64,000 nt of DNA from Siphonodentalium dalli (Eukaryota; Mollusca; Scaphopoda; Gadilida; Siphonodentaliidae). How positions within the stretch are numbered: position 1 is the stretch's first letter; each line of letters opens with the position of its first letter. The notes beneath the pieces are model-generated. The model saw only the letters and a program-made list of their open reading frames with translations, was not told the origin of the DNA and ran no database searches. The stretch covers positions 148,025,559 through 148,089,558 of the forward strand of contig CP136066.1 of the NCBI GenBank assembly GCA_032622095.1, in the 5' to 3' direction. Made by a program: the position numbers and the translations under genes. Of this stretch, positions 1-10,057 are shown piece after piece.

Positions 1-122
1 GCAACTTTCAAATCGTTTGGAATGATCCCGTAGTGTATTGTCAGATTTATAATGTGTGTCAAGGGGGAAGAAATCACTGAAGCGCCATCTCGAAGAAACC
101 TTGCTGGTATCAGATCCAATAA
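1..122 (-). mobile_element. CR1-like LINE, left-cut fragment in g1 last intron
   Basis: These 122 bp match the 5' edge of the CR1-like LINE in g2 (ending 15927) and g3 (ending 27580). The rest of the element lies outside the window. Only the first RT residues are present. The boundary with gene intron is at 122/123, placed by comparison with g4 and g5, which lack the insertion. Confidence 0.75.
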
Positions 123-217
123 GTGCAATGGGAAGTTGGAGATATTTAAATTGGACAACCCACACGAATAGTCTCTAGCACGGCCCTCATTATTTCGAAA
201 GTTATACATGTACTAAC

Positions 218-763
218 CCCGCGTCAACGAGTTTCTTTGTATGGCACTCTGTCCTCTTCCATCTCTGAAATCATCCGCTAGTCTGAAGGACATTCTCTCG
301 ATGAACGCGTAATCTGCCTCAGCTCTCAGCATTGCGTTCATATGCAATTTGTCGACTGGAATTGGAAGAAAAAACATGACTGAATAATGATTCCTTACGA
401 GAAAACAAATTAAATTTAATAGGAGATTATGAACGAGTTGCATAGATATGGTATATTGGATGGTCCGTCAATGATTAGACGTATTTTGTGTCTCATGCCA
501 ATACAGGATGAGTCGCCAATCCATGCATGTTTACCCGAATGGCGAAGGCGAGCCCCTGACATTTTCGTGATTTTCCGCAAATTCACTTATAATATATAGA
601 CGAAAGTCTATCTGTAGGGAACACACGAACATATATGTATGTATACCTGTATTAAACAGTTTTAGAGCAGTTGAGTTGGTTCTTGCAACGCGACCACAAG
701 ATGTATCTTTGTTGGTGTGTCTCGCAATACTGCCACCACCACCGATATACTGGGCAATGTCTA
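218..763 (-). CDS. g1 exons 5 and 6, conserved unidentified module
   Basis: Exon 5 is 647-763 (39 codons, starting V-D-I-A-Q-Y-I-G, ending K-L-F-N-T) and exon 6 is 218-355 (46 codons, starting V-D-K-L-H-M-N-A-M-L-R). The exon 5 donor is CAG/GTATAC. Exon 6 has a strong pyrimidine tract ending CCAG and the donor CGGG/GTTAGT. Both are phase 1 in and out. Exon 5 is 117 bp in all five copies; exon 6 is 138 bp, or 141 in g4. I do not recognise the domain. Here exon 6 reads R-D-G-R-G where g2-g5 have S-D-G-R-G. Confidence 0.55.
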
Positions 764-3025
764 CTCAAATGCTCCCTGCTGATAATAGAGTTCTCTTGGA
801 ATCTTCAGATTTGCCAATTACCACAAAATGACAACAGCCAAATGACAAACATTTTACACCTCGTACCTCGACAGATTATTTGCACGACGGTGGAAATCTG
901 TCTTGAAACATTACTACGTCATCCCAGGTTTTATTCATACATGGTTATTCGTGTATTTTAAATGATGTCCTTAGCTATTGTCATATATATGATATCTTAT
1001 TAAATACACATTACACATACTTTGCGAACTAAGTAGCTCAGTTTGTTACTAGCCTGTTATATACAGGTATACATAAGTAATAAATGCCTACTGGTCACGA
1101 TGTATTCACTGGTTAGATGGACATGCATGAGAGTGTGGCGTTGACACAGACGCCACTAGGTGGAGGTCGTATGCATGCACGATGGTTCTTTTCATTCCAT
1201 GAATACACGCTGAGAACAGTCTGTAGGTAAGTACTTACCCATCGTCTTAATCAAACAATTGATCAATGCCTTTAACACACGTTAAAACTTCTCACTGTCG
1301 CCAAAGTCAATTTAACTGTCAGACAACTTAGGTGGCATAGATATAATCTAATAAAATTGCACAGACCAAAACAGGAGCAAGACAGTGGTTAGTTTCTATC
1401 AATTGCAAATTTATCCGGAAATTAATTAGATTGAGCAAATTTGTCGTTTCAGTTTGTTGTTTTATAATCCATTTGTATGGTGTACATTGAAGAGCGTTTA
1501 GTATGCTTGTTTTTATCATTTTGTGACAAACCGGTACAACATCTTTAGTCTGAGAAATGGTGTGACCCATACTTCAGGGACGTGATCCGGACATTCATTG
1601 GTTAAAAGGGTGTGTGTATTTAGACCACCCATGCGCGTTAACCAATCCGTTTTCGCAACTTTACTAATTTTCATTTGCACTCCCATCGATATGAAATTAG
1701 ATTGTTTTACCTGTATGGTACTTGAAAGCTTCCAACTCATAATAAGTTCCAACCAAAACATCATCTAGTATTGGACATTTTCTGACCGATGACGAATCAA
1801 TATAATTTTTTGTATTGGTTATTTATAATAACAGAAACATTCAACCATTGTTTCCTTCCGAAATGGCCGACTGCTGTTCATCCAGCCACGAATATACGAT
1901 AGAGAGCTGGTTCTTTTATTTCCAATGTACGGGATATATTCAGACTTAGTTTACTGCCAAAAGCTTATTGCGACACACCCGAGCGCAGAGGACGCGAGTA
2001 TGTCAGGGGATCCTGGGCTATCATCCCTAGGGGACATTTGAAGAATAAGAAATAGGTTAAATTTGGTGCACATTGTGTGGTTTTGGCAGTCATATCGGAG
2101 GCGGAATAGAATCAAAAGTTTACAGTATAAAATAATAATATTAGATACAACTACGAGGTAACCGTAATTGGCGAAAAAAGTATGCAGGCACAGTCATGTT
2201 CTCTGCCAATCCCGACTATACGTCGCCTCTGACCATATTTATCAGGTTATACTGACAATCACCGCCGACTATTTTCGTGAGTTTGTTCAACTCATTATTC
2301 GATTGTTTAGTACCAGCGATCTGTTCCACATGTGGAACAATCCCCGTACAAGAGCTCCGACAGTTAAACAAAGTCCAATAATCTAATAAAATAAATACAT
2401 GAGACAGAAGAAGGATGAGGTGGGTAAAATTAATTCTACCATCACAGCTATATATAATTCGGTATAGGATAAAACAAATTTCTGTACTAATCAACAAAAT
2501 TAATGAACATCATAACATTATTTGGTATTATTTGACCAGGCATTCTTGAATATTGATGTTTATATGTGCAAGTTTATTAAACTCTGGACGGATTATTGTA
2601 CGATATATCACGAAAAGAAAACCAAATTACTCACATTCAGAGTGGGCTTCGTCTGCCTCCATCCTTGTCCCGGACACGTTCGGTCGGTAAACCCAATACG
2701 TGTTATTCCAATTGGTCCTTATGCTGCCAGAATATTTCCCCGCGGCTGCAGTTCGGGGTTTTATGCTTTCATTTGCAACTACTTCCTCATCATTCCCCGA
2801 AAGCACTATCCATCTCCACTGGAACAGTGTCCCAATAGCGAGCACAACTTGCGCAAACCAGCGCCCGGGTTGCTCTGGTTTCTGGTAGGCGCGAGCTGCT
2901 TTCGACGGGTCCCACGAACCCAGTTCCGGTATGCAACCTGTGACTGCCAGCTGACCACAACCAGTGTTTGTTTCGAAATCTATTTCAAAAACATACGTTC
3001 CTTTACTATGTTTCCAATCCATCAT
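218..3025 (-). CDS. CBM20 gene copy g1 (3' end outside window)
   Basis: Spliced minus-strand gene. Exons I can place: CBM20 exon 2635-3025, exon 2 1711-1873, exon 3 from 1571 downward, exon 5 647-763 and exon 6 218-355. The terminal exon would lie beyond base 1, past the CR1-like LINE in the last intron. Exon 2 has lost 47 bp relative to g3. Exon 3 lacks one base (near 1533) and its donor is gone. Exon 4 would hold an in-frame TGA. Exons 1, 5 and 6 are open and join in phase 1. Inference: either a decaying copy or one that skips exons 2-4. The family is a CBM20 protein; I do not recognise a named gene. Confidence 0.55.
1455..1873 (-). pseudogene. g1 exons 2-3, broken
   Basis: Exon 2 is 1711-1873 (acceptor AACAG at 1874-1878, donor CAG/GTAAAA at 1711/1710). 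It lacks 47 bp present in g3 at about 29266-29312, which breaks the frame. Exon 3 begins at 1571 after GAAG. It carries a one-base deletion at about 1533 (the run reads GTACCGG where g3 and g5 have GTATCCGG). Near 1452 the exon end and donor present in g4 and g5 are deleted (about 88 bp). Two independent frameshifts make these exons unusable in g1. Confidence 0.5.
2635..3025 (-). CDS. g1 exon 1: CBM20 starch/glycogen-binding domain
   Basis: 130 codons plus one base. A CBM20 fold is suggested from about residue 9 by the segment YVFEIDFETNTGCGQLAVTG, then IPELGSWDPSKA, the usual start of CBM20 with the ligand-binding Trp. Next come a W-F-A-Q-V strand and FQWRWIVL with the second aromatic cluster. 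The domain ends near residue 120. The start is the conserved double ATG at 3025-3020; the second ATG has A at -3 and G at +4. A pyrimidine-rich stretch ending in AG at 3068 could make this a second exon with a short 5' leader (3026-3067). The donor at 2634-2629 is GTGAGT. CBM20 binds alpha-glucans in laforin, STBD1 and amylases; binding here is inferred. An antisense frame is also open but looks like a shadow. Confidence 0.75.
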
Positions 3026-3067
3026 AGATGTATAATTATAGTGAAATATAATAAAATGCTGAATATG

Positions 3068-5052
3068 CTGCAAAGGTTGTTGGAAAATGTAGAGAAAATT
3101 CGAAGCACGTCAGATTAACAAAGATTTGTTTCTGGTCTGAAGGCAAAGTCGCATTGGGAGAGCCAAGATGTGTTGCGACGACAACTGATTGTGACGTCGG
3201 GGTCGCGTTGCGTAATTACCATGTAGTGCAGCGGCCTGCATATGGTGCCAAAATTGTGCACGTTGTGACAAAAGCACTAAACTTGGCATATAATCTCGAT
3301 GGTGTTTGAAAACGAGAAAGAAGAGAAGCTAAATTTTCAAGATGCCCGTGGTTGCCATGGTAACCGATTTTCAAAATGGCCATCGAAATCCCTTCTGTGT
3401 GTCGATATAGGAGGCCAAATGCTTGCTTTTCCAATCATATTTTAATGCAAAATTTAATTAGTTGATAACTTAGTGTAATTGGATGTTTAATCGGAGTATC
3501 ATGTGCTGTTCAAACAAGAATTGCTGAACATGGGGTCCAAAATTACTTAGAATATGGCCTCCATTTAACGTAAAATTTCTTACAATATGGCCTCCATTTA
3601 ACCGCAAAATTACGATAATTTAATTATTTCAATTGCGTGTATTCTTCTAACCTTATCTTAAACAATTAGCACAGTGAAACTGACGAAATGATATATAGAA
3701 CAACTGACTTACATGTCAGGTACATTATAAAGATGCACATAATATTTGTCCCAGCGAGAAATATCACCACAGTATATGTATGATCAGTCATTCGTTGGGC
3801 TCAATATGCAGCGGTGCTACTCGACGTTATCATATTAGACCAATAGCTTTGTGCCAAAATTTTGCAAAATCGTGACAGAATTTACTAAAGCAGGATACTT
3901 TGCCGATATGCGGAATGGGACAAGGGAAAACATTTTGCGGGGATTGGGCAGAAATAATGTACTTCACTGAAGGTGAAGGTCCCAACTCGAAATTGCATGT
4001 TTTTCTGTGACTTTTCTGATTCCGATATCGCAATAAACATTGAATTAATTACCCAGGAGAAATTCCATAATTGTAAACGACGCAAAGCAAAATCGCTCAT
4101 AAAGTCACTTAAATCGTGAACTTTTGAGTTAGGACCTTCACCTACATTAAAGTAAATTATTAAGGAACAGATAATAACTAAGAGATATATTCCCCCCGGT
4201 TATTTTTTCAACTTCACAAGGATCCCTGCCAAAACTTCAAAAAGATCCAAGGTTTTGTATACTGGTGGAATATGATCTCCACGGGCGTTAGCCATATCTG
4301 AGTTTCATGACATGATCTAAGCTCGACCAGTCGTCACGCTGTGGGAAAATTGAACCAGCACAAACGAAACTATATCAAACTTACCGACAATTACCAGAAA
4401 CAAAAACTCTTATTTCCGCCCCAAATTCGACAAATTTGTTCGGAAATCTATACGGTGTAGGTACGGTATGTTTTGAAGTACATGTATAACTGTTACGAAA
4501 TGTGTTCGCACGACCCATGTCCATTTAAGGAGATTTTGGCGTTCAAATTTCACAAGCTCGAAAAATATTGATGAAATCACTTGAACACTTATATCTTATC
4601 AACGATAATTACGCCCATATATTATTGGAGTTTACTGCGAAGCTGATCTGGCCATGTCAATGGAGCGATGAGGATATCTCGCAGAACAATACATTTCAGT
4701 TTTATTCAGAGTTATTTCGGTAAATATACAACAAACTGTTTCATCTGGCAAATATTACGACAAATAAAAAAAGCGGAACGGCCGCGGTTTCTCATGTTGC
4801 GGTATGTAACTTTTATGACCGCGTTAATTGCTCTCGATATTTAGGTTTGAACAATGGCTGGGCCACTATGGAAGATTTTATTCCGGGAATACAATGCATA
4901 GTATAACAGCTAACATTGCTGATGAATTATGTCTCAGTTGGAATGTAGACTAAATGTCCTATTTCGAAGTGTCAGGTGTGTATTTAATCCGATTAGTAGA
5001 TTTTTTATCAGCATTAGTGGTGTGGTGAATGAGAAACTTGCAGTGAGAAGCA
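3068..5052. other. 5' flank and spacer of g1
   Basis: No gene is seen. The stretch holds a TGACGTC half-CRE (about 3192-3198), an X-box-like palindrome at 3351-3364, and a roughly 45-bp direct repeat (ATGGCCTCCATTTAAC units at about 3553 and 3588). The same spacer follows g2, g3 and g4 and recurs inverted at 55997-57520. The unoccupied TTAA at 4525-4528 is the site where the piggyBac-like element sits upstream of g4. Confidence 0.6.
3351..3364. promoter_or_regulatory. X-box-like (RFX) palindrome upstream of g1
   Basis: GTTGCCATGGTAAC fits the RFX X-box half-site arrangement (GTTGCC, short spacer, GGTAAC). It lies about 330 bp upstream of the g1 ATG. The same motif is present at g2-g4 and absent at g5. 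It is set in a general ATGGC-rich repeat, so it may be incidental. Confidence 0.35.
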
Positions 5053-6141
5053 TATATGAAATATGATCCCTTTTTCCCGCCAGGAGGTGAAATTTATTAC
5101 TTTTCCATATTGCTTTATGTTTGGGTTATTCCATAATGTACATGCTGATATTTTACGATTGTTTCGATCTTTCTCTAGAAATTTTGTGAATGCCATCAGG
5201 ACATCATGCCAAAAAGGATTGGTTAATTTTTGTGCCTGTTTTTCTATGTAAGAATAGTCATAAGTAAGGAACATAGGGTCATTGCGTAAAGGTATATCTG
5301 TTAAGGGGGTCCATTTGGCACTTTTAGTTACGAGGCGCCTCACCCAAGTTATTTTCATGGATAGCATAAATTTGTTTACATCAACCATTTTTAATCCGCC
5401 ATTCTTATAACCCTGACAAATAACTTTACGTTTAACTCGATCACGCTTCGAGTTCCAGAGAAAATTAAAGAGCGTTGTGTCAAGATTTTTCATAAAAATA
5501 TTACTGGGATTTGGTAGAGCTACAAACAGATGCGTTAATTTTGGGAGTATTAGCGATTTTATCACCGTTATTCGACCAATGGGTGTAAGTAACCGATGTT
5601 CCCATGTTGCTATCAAACGTTTGACTTCTGCAAGTTTTTTTTATCATAATTGATATGCATTTTGTCAAGGTTGGTATCAAAGTGTATTCCAAGGAGATTG
5701 AAAGTACTATCACATTTTAGTCCAAGATCTGGGCATATAATATCCGTACGGTCCGTATAAGAGCCAATACACGACGCCTGACACTTGCTATTGTTAATTT
5801 TCAGGCCTGAATAATCTGCAAATGAGTTTAAAATAGTATATACTTCCCTAAGGCTTTCATCACTACCGTCCAAGATGAGAGTCGTGTCGTCTGCATACTG
5901 TGTAATTTTGTATTCTAAATTGCCGAGGTTGATACCTTTAATGCGGTCATTGGACTTTATCATAATAGCTAAGATTTCCGCGCATATAAAAAAAATATAC
6001 GGCGAGACTGGGTCACCCTGTCGACAGCCACGATATAGTTTGAAACTCTGAGATATATGCCCATTTATTAAAATAGATGAGTTGATATTCGTATAAAATA
6101 TAGAAATCCACCTCTTCATGGCATCTCCAAAATTAAATATC
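5053..6141 (-). mobile_element. Tx1/L1-like LINE fragment (block A)
   Basis: Minus-strand RT segment beginning F-N-F-G-D-A-M-K-R-W-I. It contains the L1-type motifs INGHISQSFKLYRGCRQGDP and QYADDTTLIL (catalytic YADD), followed by the Tx1/L1 C-terminal region with LPKLTHLFVALPNPS, FNFLWNSKRDRVKRK and GGLKMVDVNKF. The endonuclease and RT N-terminus are absent (5' truncated). A T-run of 8 (9 in block C) breaks the frame at about 5635. The 3' limit at 5053 is where sequence changes relative to 54373. Confidence 0.8.
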
Positions 6142-7645
6142 ATCTTGATAAGCTCATACAAAGTTGTAACAGCCTTATTTGAAGCAAATTTTTTCATCGC
6201 TTTGAATGACCCTCTTCTACCGAAAAGGACTCCGAGACAACTGAATGTATCAACGTAATCTGAGGCAACACCTCGGTACTGTATCGTTGGATAATTCTTC
6301 GGTTTCCTTTTTGCGAAACATACTAGTTTTGTTTTTGAGATGTTTACTTTCAGTTTCCAAATGTCACAATAGTCGGATAATAAATCAAGTGAATTCTGTA
6401 AATCGTGTTGTGATTCTGACAACAAAACTGTGTCGTCGGCATAAAGGATTATAAATTATTTCAAAACAATTCTGAGTTGCTCAAGACCTGAGATGCATTA
6501 GTAAGGCCCTTCACATTTGCGTCAGAGAGAAAACATTCGAGATCGTTAACATAGTGAGAATAAAAACGGCGAGAGGTTATCCCCTTGTCTGACTTCGACA
6601 TTAGACACAAAAGTTCCGGACACCTGGCCGTTCAAGACCACTTTGGATTTAATCCCGCGGGATATATTGGTAATTATATTTAGCATCTTGCTATTAATTC
6701 CAGATATTCCCATTATACCATAGACCTTCCCTCCACAACGTACGAAAATCGAATGCTTTTTCCAGGTCCACAAAAGCGCAATATAAATGTGTTTTTTTGG
6801 TAGTGTAATCAAAGAATTGAGGAAAAATGGATTGTCGGTTGTGGAATATCCTGTTCTGAGTTCACTCTGAAAGTTTTAGATCAAATTTCCTGACTGAGAC
6901 AGGGGGGGGGGGGGGGTGAAAAAATTTCTTCCGGCACGTATGCCGGGGTGGGTGGGTGGTCAAAGCCACCAACAAGCAATTTTTTCCGTAACTAAAACAA
7001 AAATTTCCTGCTTGTTTTTTTAGTGTTTTGGCAATGAGTTGGGCTTCAAACCCACTTTGAATCAGTTTGAATGAGAGAAATAATGTAATTCTAACTGGTA
7101 AACTGACTGCAGGCAGTTATCGTGTTGTATTTTGTTGCAAATTTTGAAATCCAAGATGGCCGCTGGCAGGCATGTTTTTTTGGACGAATGACCTCAAAAT
7201 GACTCATTCCTATTTACATGTCCATATTAACATCCATGATAAATAGTATGCACAGAAATTCATATACAGCTGTTTACAGTGAATTTCCCCCCGCAAATCT
7301 CTGTTTTAGTGTTAAAAGGGGGGTGGGTGTCAAAAAATGGTCGGAAAAAACTGCCGAAAACGGCAAAAAAATTGGCGGTGGGGGTGGGTGGGTACAAAAA
7401 ATTATCGAAAGGGAAAAAAATGCCATACGTGCCTGAATTTTTTTTCCGACCCCCCCCCCTGACTGAGAAATGAATTAAGCCTGAGATTAAGAACATAGGT
7501 AAATAGCTTCCCAAAAACAACTAAGAATATTTATGCCACGATAATTCCCCAGATCACGTTTCTTATATTTCGGGATTATATTACCCACCAACAAACTATC
7601 AGGCACACCACGCCACGAACTGAAAGGATGTGATCTCCATATTAA
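6142..7645 (-). mobile_element. Jockey-superfamily LINE RT relic, interrupted (block A)
   Basis: Minus-strand RT. From 5' (high coordinates) it reads PDSLLVGNIIPKYKK and GNYRGINILSCFGKLFTYV. It is then interrupted by the hAT-like element at 6900-7461 and resumes with SGLRTGYSTTDNPFFLNSL, a broken AF-D-EKAFD region, V-R-Q-G-D-N-L-S-P-F and LYADDTVLLSES. It runs through W-K-L-K-V-N-I-S-K-T-K and meets the Tx1 segment at about 6141. Several frameshifts and stops show it is dead. It resembles Daphne/Crack-type elements; the clade is not certain. Confidence 0.7.
6900..7461. mobile_element. hAT-like MITE (block A)
   Basis: 562-bp non-coding insertion beginning CAGGGGG and ending CCCCCTG, with imperfect terminal inverted repeats (poly-G, AAAAAATTTC and GGCACGTATG shared on both ends). 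It is flanked by ACTGAGA at 6893-6899 and 7462-7468. Block F (48050-48085) shows the uninterrupted LINE sequence. The 7-bp perfect duplication (8 with one mismatch) and CAGGG ends suggest hAT. It carries no transposase. Confidence 0.65.
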
Positions 7646-8111
7646 CCTAGGGTGCAGACAAGGGGAGGTATATAAGGAAATAAAATGTTAAATGGGTTAA
7701 ACATGTTCGCCACTGGATGGTTATTTATAATGAAAGTAAGAATATTTTAGTTTAGTTTAGTTTAGTTTCCATGCTATTCTTGGTATTAATGGTTTAAAAA
7801 TTGAATGACGTTTCAGCTGTATCCACAATGAAGGCCTTGATGCACTTTAGCTTACCCTATATATGTGAGCTGTATGTCAGTGAATATCCAATCATAATAT
7901 GTTAACGGTCAACAAATTTATTAAGACAATCAACTTAAAACTACAAATTAAAGAAAGAAAAAATTACAGAAAATATGTTGGCTAAATGGAAATTTGACAC
8001 CCTTATCGTCTTTCACAAGCAAATGCGTCCTAGTCCCGGCGAATCTATGATCTCGCAAAGCCCAACAATTGTAGGAGACAGGGCAATGTTAATATCTCTG
8101 TTTTTAATTAA
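7646..8111 (-). other. 3' UTR and downstream of orphan terminal exon
   Basis: AATAAA on the minus strand at 7922-7917, about 190 nt after the stop codon, is a likely poly(A) signal and is conserved behind all five terminal exons. A (TTTAG)4 tract lies near 7746-7768. No other coding signal is seen. Confidence 0.5.
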
Positions 8112-8836
8112 TTAATTATTATCTGTATTGTGCCGCCTGGTACAAGAAAAGATGGTCGCAAATGCACGTCTCATACGTCTTAGGAATCCTTTCTTCGGCG
8201 CAGCAGCCAGATCATCTTGAACATTCACATGCTTGCAAGTTTCAATTGAACTGAGTTGTCTGACATTGCATATGTCGCTGCCGTTTTCACTGTTGGTGGA
8301 TTCGACGTCTGTATTTATCGCTGCGTCTGCGTCATATTCTTGCCCGAACGAGCCAGAAACATTACCGGTTACTTCCGGACCATCAACGAGAATATCTGCT
8401 CTTTTACCAGAGCCGCCAACTGCGGATAGACTCGTGCTCGCAGTATTTTCTTCCTGCTCGTCAGATGTTTCTTCAGAATTATTCCGATGTTCCGATGTAG
8501 TCGTTGATGAGTTTTGTGACGATGCATTATGTTCGCAGAATCTATTGACGTCCTTGGTGCGGGTCACACCTATTGGAGCACCACCACCAGTGACGGTCTT
8601 TACGGTCGCGGTTGGTTTGTATTCTGTAGCAGTATCATCAGATACAGTGGTCGATGAGGATCCAACAGCAGCTGGTGGTACATGTACTTTCGAAATGTCA
8701 CATACTATATCGGTGGACACGTCGCGGGCTACACATGTGACATCAAGATCTTCATCGAGTGTATATGCGCTCGTGATTGAGTTAGGTCCCGTTGTTGCGT
8801 GCAAATGTCCATCTGCCTTGTGTCCATCTTGGATTG
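8112..8836 (-). CDS. Orphan terminal exon (tail exon copy)
   Basis: 241 codons and a stop, acceptor TTTGACAG at 8837. It is nearly identical to the g2 terminal exon at 12031-12755. It arose with the 3.9-kb tandem duplication 5332-9234 / 9235-13153, which copied no other exon. It has no private CBM20 exon, but a transcript from g2 could in principle splice to it instead of the nearer copy. The protein is Ser/Thr/Asp/Glu-rich, likely disordered, ending in a basic tail. Confidence 0.6.
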
Positions 8837-8977
8837 CTGTCAAATAAATATCACGTCGGTCAATATCATTATGGGGAAATGTGTGGTCATAATTGCATTG
8901 TAATATTCAGACATTTATATATTGCATTATTGCATGCAAAGTTTTGCTGGTGGATCGCGCACATAATTGATATGTAA

Positions 8978-9215
8978 TTCGAACCACCACCACCACCACC
9001 ACCACACTATACCACTAACCACAGTACCATGAGCCCTGATGTTACACAGATTGGTGAATATGAGCATCACCCGTTATAATCTACCTGGACTATATATAAA
9101 GTTTGTTGGTGAATATGAGCCCTGGTGTTACACATATTTGGTGTATATGAGCCTCACTCGTTATAATCTACTTGCATGGACTATATATAAACCCAGTTGG
9201 TGAATACGAGCCCTG
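8978..9215. repeat. ACC microsatellite and 84-bp tandem repeat
   Basis: An (ACC) tract at about 8983-9006 is followed by two copies of a roughly 84-bp unit (GAATATGAGCC ... CGTTATAATCTAC ... GGACTATATATAAA). The same pair occurs after the g2 and g3 terminal exons. Units g4 and g5 have a single copy. Confidence 0.6.
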
Positions 9216-9234
9216 ATGTCAATGCCAAGCTTGC

Positions 9235-10057
9235 TTTTAGTTACGAGGCGCCTCACCCAAGTTATTTTCATGGATAGCATAAATTTGTTTACATCAACCA
9301 TTTTTAATCCGCCATTCTTATAACCCTGACAAATAACTTTGCGTTTAACTCGATCACGCTTCGAGTTCCAGAGAAAATTAAAGAGCGTTAATTGTGTCAA
9401 GATTTTTCATAAAAATATTACTGGGATTTGGTAGAGCTACAAACAGATGCGTTAATTTTGGGAGTATTAGCGATTTTATCACCGTTATTCGACCAATGGG
9501 TGTAAGTAACCGATGTTCCCATGTTGCTATCAAACGTTTGACTTCTGCAAGTTTTTTTTATCATAATTGATATGCATTTTGTCAAGGTTGGTATCAAAGT
9601 GTATTCCAAGGAGATTGAAAGTACTATCACATTTTAGTCCAAGATCTGGGCATATAATATCCGTACGGTCCGTATAAGAGCCAATCCACGACGACTGACA
9701 CTTGCTATTGTTAATTTTCAGGCCTGAATAATCTGCAAATGAGTTTAAAATAGTATATACTTCCCTAAGGCTTTCATCACTACCGTCCAAGATGAGAGTC
9801 GTGTCGTCTGCATACTGTGTAATTTTGTATTCTAAATTGCCGAGGTTGATACCTTTAATGCGGTCATTGGACTTTATCATAATAGCTAAGATTTCCGCGC
9901 ATATCAAAAAAATATACGGCGAGACTGGGTCACCCTGTCGACAGCCACGATATAGTTTGAAACTCTGAGATATATGCCCATTTATTAAAATAGATGAGTT
10001 GATATTCGTATAAAATATAGAAATCCACCTCTTCATGGCATCTCCAAAATTAAATAT
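9235..10057 (-). mobile_element. Tx1/L1-like LINE fragment, truncated (block B)
   Basis: Duplicate of block A starting inside the C-terminal region. RT motifs RGCRQGDPVSPYIFL and YADD are retained. A 4-bp insertion at about 9388 and the T8 tract break the frame. C-terminal sequence equivalent to 5053-5331 is missing because of the duplication breakpoint. Confidence 0.75.

Noticed and set aside
2216-2390. Possible extra exon YYWTLFNCRSS after the CBM20 exon
   Set aside because: Phase and acceptor fit, but no consistent donor exists. g2-g5 have stops, and g4-g5 have a 10-bp insertion.
2522-3118. Long plus-strand open frame (about 190-230 codons) opposite the CBM20 exon, present in g1-g4
   Set aside because: It is the antisense shadow of the CBM20 exon. 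It has no domain features and no splice signals, and in g5 it is cut to shorter frames while the CBM20 frame stays open.
7745-7770. (TTTAG)n as an internal telomere repeat
   Set aside because: Only four units and not the metazoan TTAGGG motif; an ordinary microsatellite, absent in the g5 unit.
8233-8847. 204-codon plus-strand frame opposite every terminal exon
   Set aside because: Antisense of a low-complexity Ser/Thr/Asp-rich exon, which favours open reverse frames. The minus frame has a matching splice acceptor, phase and poly(A) signal.
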